The notes under the pieces are model-generated. The model was given only the letters and a program-made list of their open reading frames with translations, was not told the DNA's origin and did not search any database. A DNA stretch of 64,000 bases, from assembly GCF_024124905.1 (NCBI RefSeq), contig NZ_JAMXST010000006.1, positions 124,001 through 188,000 of the forward strand, written 5' to 3'. The DNA comes from Cellulosimicrobium cellulans. Its GTDB lineage: Bacteria; Actinomycetota; Actinomycetes; Actinomycetales; Cellulomonadaceae. The position numbers and the translations under genes were made by a program. Positions 8,959 through 16,797 of the stretch are shown here, one piece after another. Numbering within the stretch: position 1 is the first letter of the stretch; every line of letters begins with the position of its first letter.

Positions 8959-11900
8959 ATGACCTCACGCCACGAACCACCCCCGACGCCCGCGGAGCCC
9001 CGCGCCCGACGCCGACGCCGCTCGCTCGCCGCGCTGCTCGGGCTCGCACTGGTGGCACCGCTCGCGCCCGTGGGCGCGGCGGCCGCCGGCCCGATGCCCG
9101 CGGCACCCGCGCCGGTCCCGGCTGCGGCCGAGCCGAGCGCGGAGGGGCTCCGGCTCTGGCTCCCGCTCGACGAGACCGCGGGCACCGTCGCGCACGACGC
9201 CTCCGGCAACGGCCTGGACGGGACCCTCACCGGCTCCGGCGGCGGCTGGCAGCCCGGCCAGGGCCTGACGTTCGGCGGGTCGAACCACGTCGACCTGCCC
9301 GACGACCTCCTCGCCGGCTACGACGCCGTGACGGTGAGCGCGGACGTGTGGGTCGACGCGTCGCTGACCGGCAACTACTTCTTCTACACCCTCGGCAACC
9401 CGGCGGTCGGCACCCCGCAGTCCGGGAACGGCTACCTGTTCTCGACGGGCAACGCGAACTACCGCGCGTCGATCTCCGACCTCGCGTGGGGGCGCGAGCA
9501 GAACACCGCCAAGGCTCCCGCCGCCGCGCTGCAGCGCGGAGTCTGGAAGACGATCACGTACACGCTCGGCGGTGGCACCGCGCGGCTGTACGAGGACGGC
9601 GCGCAGGTCGGGCAGAACACCGCGGTGACCATCACGCCCGGTGCGATCGGCGGCGGCACGACGACCGCGAACGCGCTCGGGAAGTCGGCCTACGCCGCCG
9701 ACAACCTCTTCAAGGGCCGCATGAAGGACTTCCGGCTCTACGACCGCGCGCTCACCGCGCAGGAGGTCGCCGACCTCGCGTCCACCGGCGCGCAGCACGC
9801 CGTCGCGGCCGACGCCGCGGCCCTCGACCTCGGCGACACGACCGCCGTCGTCACCGACCTCGCGCTCCCCGCGAAGGGCGTCGGCGGCTCGGCGGTGACC
9901 TGGGCCAGCTCCGACGAGGCGGTCGTCTCCGCGAGCGGTGCGGTCACGCGGCCCGCGGGCGACGAGCCCGCGACCGCGACGCTCACCGCGACGGTGGCCC
10001 TGCGCGGCGCGACCGAGACGCGGACGTTCGACGTCACGGTCCTGCCGGGCGACGGCGACCAGGCCAAGGCCGACGCCGCGGCCGCAGCGCTCGAGGTGAC
10101 GAACCTCGACGACGTGCGCGGCAACCTGACCCTGCCCACCGCGGGGCTGCACGGCGCGAGCGTGACCTGGGCGTCGTCGTCGGGCACGATCACCCCGACG
10201 GGCGAGGTGACGCGCCCGGCCCACGGCGAGGACGCGGACACCGTGACCCTCACCGCGACGGTGACCGTGGGCGAGGCGACCGCCACGCGCGAGCTCGCGG
10301 CGCACGTCCCCGCGCTGCCCGAGCAGGAGGACCTCGCGGGCTACCTCTTCTCCTACTTCGTGGGCGAGGGCACCGCCACGGGCGAGCAGGTCTACTTCGG
10401 GCTCAGCCAGGGCAACGACCCGCTCAAGTACCAGAACCTCAACGACAATCAGCCCGTCCTCACGTCCGAGCTGGGGGAGAAGGGTCTGCGGGACCCGTTC
10501 ATCATCCGCTCGCCCGAGGGCGACAAGTTCTACCAGATCGCGACCGACCTGCGGATCTACGACGGCAACGGCTGGGACGCGGCGCAGCGCACGGGCTCGA
10601 AGTCGATCATGGTGTGGGAGTCCACGGACCTCGTGAACTGGACCGACCAGCGCCTCGTGCAGGTCTCGCCCGACACCGCCGGCAACACGTGGGCGCCGGA
10701 GGCGTACTACGACGAGACGATCGGCGCGTACGTCGTGTTCTGGGCCTCGAAGCTCTACGCGGAGGACGACCCGGACCACACCGGCAACACCTACAACCGG
10801 ATGATGTACGCCACGACGCGCGACTTCGTGACGTTCAGCGAGGCGCAGGTGTGGGTCGACCCGGGCTACTCGGTCATCGACTCGACCGTGACGCGGCACG
10901 ACGGCCAGTACTACCGCTTCACCAAGGACGAGCGGAACAACACGTCGTCCACGCCGTGCTCCAAGTTCATCCTCGCGGAGAAGGCGGCCGAGCTGCGCTC
11001 GACGGACTACGAGTTCATCACCGACTGCATCGGCAAGGCGAACTCCCTCGGCGGCGGGATCAACCAGGGCGAGGGCCCGACGATCTTCAAGTCGAACACC
11101 GAGGAGAAGTGGTACCTCTTCATCGACGAGTTCGGCGGCCGCGGCTACGTGCCGTTCGAGTCGACCTCGCTCGACGCGGCCGAGTGGACCATGTCCACCG
11201 ACTACGAGATGCCGTCGCGCCCGCGCCACGGCACGGTGCTCCCCGTGACGCAGGCCGAGTACGACCGCCTGCTGAAGACCTACCAGCCCGACGCGTTCGT
11301 CGAGTCCGTCGAGGACGTCGCCGTGACCGTCCAGACCGGCTCCGCGCCGGTGCTGCCCGCGAGCGTCACGGCACGCTTCGCCGACGGGTCCACGGGCTCG
11401 GTGGACGTCACGTGGGACGCGGTCGACCCGGCGTCCTACGCGCAGGCGGGGTCGTTCGAGGTCGCCGGCACGCTCGGCGGCGGCGTGAGCGTCCGCGCCC
11501 GCGCGGTCGTCACCGTGACCGACGACGTCGTCCCCGTCGAGGGCCTGAGCGTCACCCCCGAGTCGCTCGAGGTGGGCGTCGGCGGCACGCGGCAGCTCAC
11601 CGCGACCGTCACGCCCGCCAACGCGACGGCGCGCGCGATCACGTGGGCGTCGGACGACGCGGACGTCGCCACGGTCTCGGCCGACGGCGTCGTCACGGGC
11701 GTCGGCGAGGGCCACGCGCTCGTCACGGCGACCACCGCCGACGGCTCGCACACCGCGTACGTGGCGGTCGAGGTGACCACGGAGATCCCGGGCCTCGTCG
11801 TGCGGTACGCGTTCGACGAGACGAGCGGCACGGCGGCGGCGAACACCGCGCCCGGGTCGACGTTCGGCCCGGCGACGCTGACCAACGGCGCGGCGTTCTC

Positions 11901-13896
11901 CGGCACCGGGGAGGGCGTCCGGCTCGACGGGACGGACGACTACGTCGACCTGCCCGACCACCTGCTCGCCGGACTCACCGACGTCACGGTCGCGCTCGAC
12001 GTCAAGGTCGCGACGGACCAGGCGACGCCGTACTTCGTCTATGGTCTCGGCAACACGAGCGGCACGGCGGGCAACGGGTACCTGTTCACCACGGGCAACG
12101 CATACCGCACGTCGATCGCGACGGGGAACTGGACGACCGAGCAGACCGTCACCAAGAACGCGAACCTCCAGCGCGGGGTGTGGAAGCACCTGACGTACAC
12201 CTTGTCCGGCACGACGGCCGTGCTCTACGAGGACGGCGTCGAGGTGGGCCGCCAGACGGGCGTCACGATCGACCCGAAGGACATCGGGAACGGCTCGACG
12301 CTCGCCAACTACATCGGCCGCTCGCTGTACTCGGGCGACCGCTACCTCAAGGGCTCGGTGCGGGACTTCCGGATCTACGACCGCGCGCTCACGGCGGACG
12401 AGGTCTACCAGATCGGGGCCGACCACACGGCGGTCACGGGCGCCGAGCTCGACGCGCTCAAGGTGCCCGCGATCGTCGACGGGGCGAGCTCGACCGTGAC
12501 GCTCGCCGTCGAGCCGGGCACGGACGTCTCCGCGCTCGCGCCGGTCCTCACGGTCTCGCCGCGCGCGACGGTGACGCCCGCCAACGGCTCGGTGCAGGAC
12601 CTCACGCAGCCTGTGGCGTACACCGTGACCGGGCCGGACGGGTCGTCGCGCACGTGGACGGTCCAGGCGAAGCAGATGGGCAGCCCCGTACTGCCGGGGA
12701 CGTACGCCGACCCGAACATCGCGCAGTTCGGCGACACGTTCTACCTCTACGCCACGACCGACGGCACGCCGGGCTGGGGCGGCAAGGACTTCTACGTCTG
12801 GAAGTCCACCGACCTCGTGACGTGGGAGCGCTCGGAGCAGCCGTTCCTCACGCTCGACGGCGCGAACGGGAACGTCCCCTGGGCGACCGGCAACGCGTGG
12901 GCGCCCACGATCATCGAGCGGGACGGGAAGTACTGGTTCTACTTCTCCGGCCACAACCCGACGTACAACCGGAAGACGATCGGCGTCGCGGTGGCCGACA
13001 GCCCCGAAGGGCCGTTCACCGCGCAGCCGACGGCGATGATCACGAACGGCGAGGCGGTCACGTCCGGCCAGGCCATCGACCCGGCCGCGTTCCGCGACCC
13101 GGAGACCGGGAAGTACTGGCTCCTGTGGGGCAACGGCGGCCCGTCGAACGGCCCGGTCATGGCCGAGCTGAACGACGACATGACGTCGATCAAGCAGGAC
13201 ACGCTGCGGCGCATCCCCGGCCTGACCGACTTCCGCGAGGGCCTGTTCCTCAACTACCGGGACGGCGTCTACCACCTCACGTACTCGATCGACGACACGG
13301 GCTCGGAGAACTACCGGGTCGGCTACGCGACGTCGGACAGCATCGACGGACCGTGGACGTACCGCGGCGTGATCCTCGAGAAGGACGCCTCGCAGGGCAT
13401 CCTCGGGACCGGGCACAGCTCGATCCTCAACGTCGAGGGCACGGACGACTGGTACATCGCGTACCACCGGTTCGCGATCCCCGGCGGCGACGGGACGCAC
13501 CGCGAGACGACGATCGACCGCCTCACGTTCGGCGAGGACGGCCTCATCCAGAAGGTCGCGCCGACGCTCGAGAGCGTGGACCCGGTCGACGTCACCCCCG
13601 CCCCCCGGGTCGAGCTGACCGTCGAGGCCACGCCGCGGTGCCTCGCGGGCAAGGTCTACGTCGCGGTCCGGGCGACCAACGCGGGCGACGTGCCCGCCGA
13701 CGTCACCCTCACGACCCCGTACGGCACGAGGACGTTCGCGGGCGTCGCCCCGGGCGCGAACGCCTACCAGTCGTTCGCGACCCGCGCGACGTCGGTCCCC
13801 GCCGGCACCGTGACCGTCACCGGCACGGCGACGCTCGACGGCACCCCGGCCATGACGACGTACGACGTCGCCTACGCCGCGCACGCCTGCGGCTGA
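8959..13896 (+). CDS. 1645-residue secreted enzyme with two GH43 domains, two LamG and several Ig-like domains
   Basis: The ATG at 8959 has GAGGAG six bases upstream and is followed by an arginine run and hydrophobic signal segment; an in-frame ATG at 8881 lacks both. Domains in order (approximate): LamG-like 62-277; two atrophied bacterial Ig domains 287-363 and 374-450; GH43 no. 1 457-773 (LRDPFII, VIDSTVT, GEGPT supply Asp, Asp, Glu); Big_4-like 780-853; Big_2-like 860-940; LamG-like 944-1153; Ig-like 1157-1240; GH43 no. 2 1244-1533 (YADPNI, AIDPAAF, REGLF); shared C-terminal module 1547-1645 with both cysteines. The two catalytic domains belong to different GH43 branches, so one chain probably cuts two linkages, perhaps endo-arabinan plus side-chain removal. 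Confidence 0.87.
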   Translation: MTSRHEPPPTPAEPRARRRRRSLAALLGLALVAPLAPVGAAAAGPMPAAPAPVPAAAEPSAEGLRLWLPLDETAGTVAHDASGNGLDGTLTGSGGGWQPGQGLTFGGSNHVDLPDDLLAGYDAVTVSADVWVDASLTGNYFFYTLGNPAVGTPQSGNGYLFSTGNANYRASISDLAWGREQNTAKAPAAALQRGVWKTITYTLGGGTARLYEDGAQVGQNTAVTITPGAIGGGTTTANALGKSAYAADNLFKGRMKDFRLYDRALTAQEVADLASTGAQHAVAADAAALDLGDTTAVVTDLALPAKGVGGSAVTWASSDEAVVSASGAVTRPAGDEPATATLTATVALRGATETRTFDVTVLPGDGDQAKADAAAAALEVTNLDDVRGNLTLPTAGLHGASVTWASSSGTITPTGEVTRPAHGEDADTVTLTATVTVGEATATRELAAHVPALPEQEDLAGYLFSYFVGEGTATGEQVYFGLSQGNDPLKYQNLNDNQPVLTSELGEKGLRDPFIIRSPEGDKFYQIATDLRIYDGNGWDAAQRTGSKSIMVWESTDLVNWTDQRLVQVSPDTAGNTWAPEAYYDETIGAYVVFWASKLYAEDDPDHTGNTYNRMMYATTRDFVTFSEAQVWVDPGYSVIDSTVTRHDGQYYRFTKDERNNTSSTPCSKFILAEKAAELRSTDYEFITDCIGKANSLGGGINQGEGPTIFKSNTEEKWYLFIDEFGGRGYVPFESTSLDAAEWTMSTDYEMPSRPRHGTVLPVTQAEYDRLLKTYQPDAFVESVEDVAVTVQTGSAPVLPASVTARFADGSTGSVDVTWDAVDPASYAQAGSFEVAGTLGGGVSVRARAVVTVTDDVVPVEGLSVTPESLEVGVGGTRQLTATVTPANATARAITWASDDADVATVSADGVVTGVGEGHALVTATTADGSHTAYVAVEVTTEIPGLVVRYAFDETSGTAAANTAPGSTFGPATLTNGAAFSGTGEGVRLDGTDDYVDLPDHLLAGLTDVTVALDVKVATDQATPYFVYGLGNTSGTAGNGYLFTTGNAYRTSIATGNWTTEQTVTKNANLQRGVWKHLTYTLSGTTAVLYEDGVEVGRQTGVTIDPKDIGNGSTLANYIGRSLYSGDRYLKGSVRDFRIYDRALTADEVYQIGADHTAVTGAELDALKVPAIVDGASSTVTLAVEPGTDVSALAPVLTVSPRATVTPANGSVQDLTQPVAYTVTGPDGSSRTWTVQAKQMGSPVLPGTYADPNIAQFGDTFYLYATTDGTPGWGGKDFYVWKSTDLVTWERSEQPFLTLDGANGNVPWATGNAWAPTIIERDGKYWFYFSGHNPTYNRKTIGVAVADSPEGPFTAQPTAMITNGEAVTSGQAIDPAAFRDPETGKYWLLWGNGGPSNGPVMAELNDDMTSIKQDTLRRIPGLTDFREGLFLNYRDGVYHLTYSIDDTGSENYRVGYATSDSIDGPWTYRGVILEKDASQGILGTGHSSILNVEGTDDWYIAYHRFAIPGGDGTHRETTIDRLTFGEDGLIQKVAPTLESVDPVDVTPAPRVELTVEATPRCLAGKVYVAVRATNAGDVPADVTLTTPYGTRTFAGVAPGANAYQSFATRATSVPAGTVTVTGTATLDGTPAMTTYDVAYAAHACG

Positions 13897-13905
13897 CGAC
13901 CCCGC

Positions 13906-13974
13906 CGAGGTAGAGCCGCAGGTCGCGAGGTAGAGCTCCCCGAGCTCTACCTCGCGACCGCGGGCTCTACCTCG
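13906..13974. repeat. Cluster of CGAGGTAGAG repeats, two direct and two inverted
   Basis: CGAGGTAGAG occurs at 13906-13915 and 13926-13935 and, inverted as CTCTACCTCG, at 13945-13954 and 13965-13974. Spacing within each pair is 20 bp. The same decamer family appears near 16609, 21066, 28176 and inside nuoE at 63418. Confidence 0.85.
13921..13959. terminator. 18-bp perfect hairpin from the repeat cluster
   Basis: Bases 13921-13938 and 13942-13959 are exact inverse complements around a CCC loop, 24 bases after the stop of the two-GH43 gene. There is no T run, as is common for high-GC terminators. It could end or attenuate transcription, or protect the mRNA 3' end. Confidence 0.55.
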
Positions 13975-14009
13975 CGGCACGACCTGCATCTCGACGAGGA
14001 GAGGACGAC

Positions 14010-16586
14010 ATGAATTCCACACACCGAGGACGCTCGGCGCTCGCCGCCGGGCTCGTGGGGGCGCTCGCCGTCTCCACGCTCGCCACGGCGGTCGCCGCAC
14101 CGGCGGCCGCAGACGTCGGGGGGCCCACCGACGACGGGCTCGTCGCGTGGTACCCGCTCGACGCCGCGAGCACGACCGGCGGCACGACGGCGAACCTCGC
14201 CGAGGGCTCGACGTTCGGCCCGGCCACCCTGGTGGGCGGCACGGCGACCCCCGACGGCACGACGCTCGACGGCACGGACGACTACGTCGACCTGCCGGAC
14301 CACCTGCTCGCCGGGCTCACCGACGTCACGGTGAGCCTGGACGTGCTCGTGAGCCAGGACCAGGGGACGCCGTACTTCGTCTACGGGCTCGGCAACTCGA
14401 GCGGGACCGCGGGCAACGGCTACCTGTTCACGACGGGCAACGCCTACCGGACCTCGATCGCCACCGGGAACTGGTCGACCGAGCAGACGGTGACCAAGGG
14501 CTCCAACCTCCAGCGCGGCGTCTGGAAGACCCTCACGTACACGCTCACCGGCACGACCGCGACGCTCTACGAGGACGGCGTGCAGGTCAAGCAGGCCACG
14601 AACGTCACGACCGACCCCGGCCAGATCGGGGGCGGGCAGACGACCGCGAACTACGTCGGCCGCTCGCTCTACTCCGGCGACCGGTACCTCAAGGGCCAGG
14701 TCCGCGACTTCCGCCTCTACGACCGCGCGCTCACGGCGGCCGAGGCGGGCGAGCTCGCGGCGGAGACCTCGACGGCGGCTGCCGACGCCGACCTCGCCGC
14801 GCTCGACCTCGGCGACACGAGCGCCGTCACCACCGACCTCGTGCTGCCCACGACGGGCGCGCAGGGCTCGATCGTCACGTGGACGTCGTCGGACGCGGGC
14901 GTCGTCAGCGCCACGGGGAAGGTCACCCGGCCCGCCGCCGGCGAGGACGACGCGACGGTGACGCTCACGGCGCTCGTCACGCGCGGCGCGGTCGCCCGCA
15001 CCGCGACGTTCGACGTCACCGTGCTCGCCCACCTCGCCCCCGCCGAGGCCGTGGCGTGGGACGCGAGCCACGTCGTCGTGCCGCACCTCGACGACGTGCG
15101 CGGCAACCTCACGCTGCCCGCCGACGGGGCCAACGGCTCCGCCCTCACGTGGGAGAGCTCCGACCCCGCGACCGTCTCGGCCACGGGCGAGGTGACGCGG
15201 CCCGCCCACGGCGAGCCGGCCGCCGTCGTGCGGCTCACCGCGACCGCGACCAAGGAGGGTGCGACCGCGACGCACACCTACGACGCGACGGTCCGCCCGC
15301 TGCCCGCCGCGGCCGACTACGAGGGCTACTTCTTCCCGTACTTCGAGGGGGAGAGCACCGCGGACGGCGAGTCGGTCTACTTCAGCGCGAGCAACGGCAA
15401 CGACCCGCTCGACTGGGTGGAGCTCAACGACGGCGAGCCCGTGCTCACGTCGACGCTCGGCGAGAAGGGCCTGCGCGACCCGTTCATCATCCGCTCGCCC
15501 GAGGGCGACCGGTTCTTCCTCCTCGCGACCGACCTGCGGATCTACGGCGGCAACAACTTCGGCAACGCGCAGGAGCGCGGGTCACGCGCCCTCATGATCT
15601 GGGAGTCGACCGACCTCGTGCACTGGTCCGACCAGCGCATGGTCACGGTGTCGAGCGCGTACGCGGGCAACACGTGGGCGCCCGAGGCGTTCTGGGACGC
15701 GCAGCGCGGCGAGTACATCGTCTACTGGGCCTCGGCGCTCTACCCGACGACGTCGACCGACGGCCGCCGCATCGCCGACTCCTACCAGCGCATGATGTAC
15801 GCCACGACGCGCGACTTCGTGACGTTCTCCGAGCCGCAGGTGTGGATCGACGAGAAGCGCGGCAACGGCCTCGGGATGATCGACTCGTCGATCGTCGAGC
15901 ACGACGGCACGTACTACCGGTTCACCAAGGACGAGGCGTACATGATCCCGCGTCTCGAGAAGTCGACGGACCTGCGCTCGACCGACTGGGACCTCGTCGC
16001 CGAGAAGATCGGCTACGGCCAGCCCAACCCGTGGGGCGGCACGCTCACCGCGGGCGAGGGGCCGACCGTCTTCAAGTCGAACACCGAGGAGAAGTGGTAC
16101 CTCTTCGTCGACCAGCCGAGCTACCACGGCGGCCAGGGCTACCTGCCGCTCGAGTCCACCGACCTCGACTCGGGCGTGTGGACGTCCGTCGACGCCCACC
16201 TGCCGAGCAGCCCCCGCCACGGCACCGTCCTGCCGATCACGGCCGCCGAGCACGCCGCGCTCCTCGCGGCCTACGGCGAGCAGCCGCCGGCGCCCGAGCT
16301 CGACCTCGCGGTCGAGGTCACGCCGCGCTGCCTCGCGGGCAAGGCGTACGTCGCCGTGCGCGCGACGAACGGCGAGGACGTCCCGGTGACCGTGACGCTC
16401 ACGACGCCGTACGGCGAGAAGACGGTCGCCGACGTCGCGCCGGGGAAGAACGCGTACCAGTCGTTCGCCGCCCGCGCGACGGCGGTCCCGGCCGGGACCG
16501 TCACGGTGACCGGCGTCGCGACCCTCGACGGGAAGGAGGTGACGACCACGCGCGAGGCGCAGGTCGACGCGCTCGACTGCGCCTGA
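14010..16586 (+). CDS. Secreted GH43 enzyme with LamG and Ig-like domains
   Basis: 858 residues, start preceded by GAGGAGAGG. Signal peptide about 1-35, LamG-like domain about 40-250, two atrophied Ig domains about 264-340 and 354-430, GH43 about 437-754 (LRDPFIIRS, MIDSSIV, GEGPTV as the catalytic signatures), shared C-terminal module about 764-858 with RCLAGK and a terminal Cys. It looks like a mosaic paralogue of the upstream gene: its GH43 resembles that gene's first GH43, while its LamG is closest to that gene's second LamG (both carry TDDYVDLPDHLLAGLTDVTV). Likely an extracellular arabinofuranosidase or arabinanase; the substrate is inferred from context. Confidence 0.86.
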   Translation: MNSTHRGRSALAAGLVGALAVSTLATAVAAPAAADVGGPTDDGLVAWYPLDAASTTGGTTANLAEGSTFGPATLVGGTATPDGTTLDGTDDYVDLPDHLLAGLTDVTVSLDVLVSQDQGTPYFVYGLGNSSGTAGNGYLFTTGNAYRTSIATGNWSTEQTVTKGSNLQRGVWKTLTYTLTGTTATLYEDGVQVKQATNVTTDPGQIGGGQTTANYVGRSLYSGDRYLKGQVRDFRLYDRALTAAEAGELAAETSTAAADADLAALDLGDTSAVTTDLVLPTTGAQGSIVTWTSSDAGVVSATGKVTRPAAGEDDATVTLTALVTRGAVARTATFDVTVLAHLAPAEAVAWDASHVVVPHLDDVRGNLTLPADGANGSALTWESSDPATVSATGEVTRPAHGEPAAVVRLTATATKEGATATHTYDATVRPLPAAADYEGYFFPYFEGESTADGESVYFSASNGNDPLDWVELNDGEPVLTSTLGEKGLRDPFIIRSPEGDRFFLLATDLRIYGGNNFGNAQERGSRALMIWESTDLVHWSDQRMVTVSSAYAGNTWAPEAFWDAQRGEYIVYWASALYPTTSTDGRRIADSYQRMMYATTRDFVTFSEPQVWIDEKRGNGLGMIDSSIVEHDGTYYRFTKDEAYMIPRLEKSTDLRSTDWDLVAEKIGYGQPNPWGGTLTAGEGPTVFKSNTEEKWYLFVDQPSYHGGQGYLPLESTDLDSGVWTSVDAHLPSSPRHGTVLPITAAEHAALLAAYGEQPPAPELDLAVEVTPRCLAGKAYVAVRATNGEDVPVTVTLTTPYGEKTVADVAPGKNAYQSFAARATAVPAGTVTVTGVATLDGKEVTTTREAQVDALDCA

Positions 16587-16608
16587 CACCCGCGAGGCCG
16601 CACCCCGC

Positions 16609-16690
16609 CGAGGGAGAGGCGAGGTACCGCGAGGAGAGGCGTGGTCACGACCACGCCTCTCCCTCGACGGACCAGAGCCCTCCCTCGGCG
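16609..16690. repeat. Variant CGAGGTAGAG-family repeats
   Basis: CGAGGGAGAGG at 16609, CGAGGAGAGG at 16630 and CCTCTCCCTCG at 16656 are variants of the decamer family, with GCGAGGTACCGC between the first two as in the copy at 21066. Here the central TAGAG has become GAGAG, a correlated change on both arms that keeps base pairing. Confidence 0.65.
16633..16662. terminator. 14-bp perfect hairpin after the GH43 gene
   Basis: Bases 16633-16646 pair exactly with 16649-16662, with GTGGTC/GACCAC at the tip. It lies 46 bases after the stop at 16586 and is probably a terminator or mRNA-stabilising stem. A very similar tip occurs in the hairpin at 21107-21146. Confidence 0.55.
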
Positions 16691-16764
16691 ACGCGGCGGC
16701 CGGGCGGAACCAGCACGAGCGTCGGACGCGGGGCTTCCCTCCTTGCCGCCGACGACGCTTCCAC

Positions 16765-16780
16765 CACTCGACGACGAGTG
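16765..16780. promoter_or_regulatory. Short inverted repeat before the second GH127 gene
   Basis: CACTCG and CGAGTG flank ACGA, ending 17 bases before the ATG at 16798 and just before the AAGGAG ribosome site. It may be an operator half-pair or a leader hairpin. It does not match the LacI-like motifs upstream. Confidence 0.3.
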
Positions 16781-16797
16781 AGAAGGAGCGACAGCTC

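Noticed and set aside
8965-14100. A minus-strand open frame of about 1700 codons opposite the two-GH43 gene
   Set aside because: It is Arg/Val/Ala-rich with no domain, has no ribosome site and mirrors the codon bias of the plus-strand gene. GC-rich coding DNA often leaves long antisense frames open.
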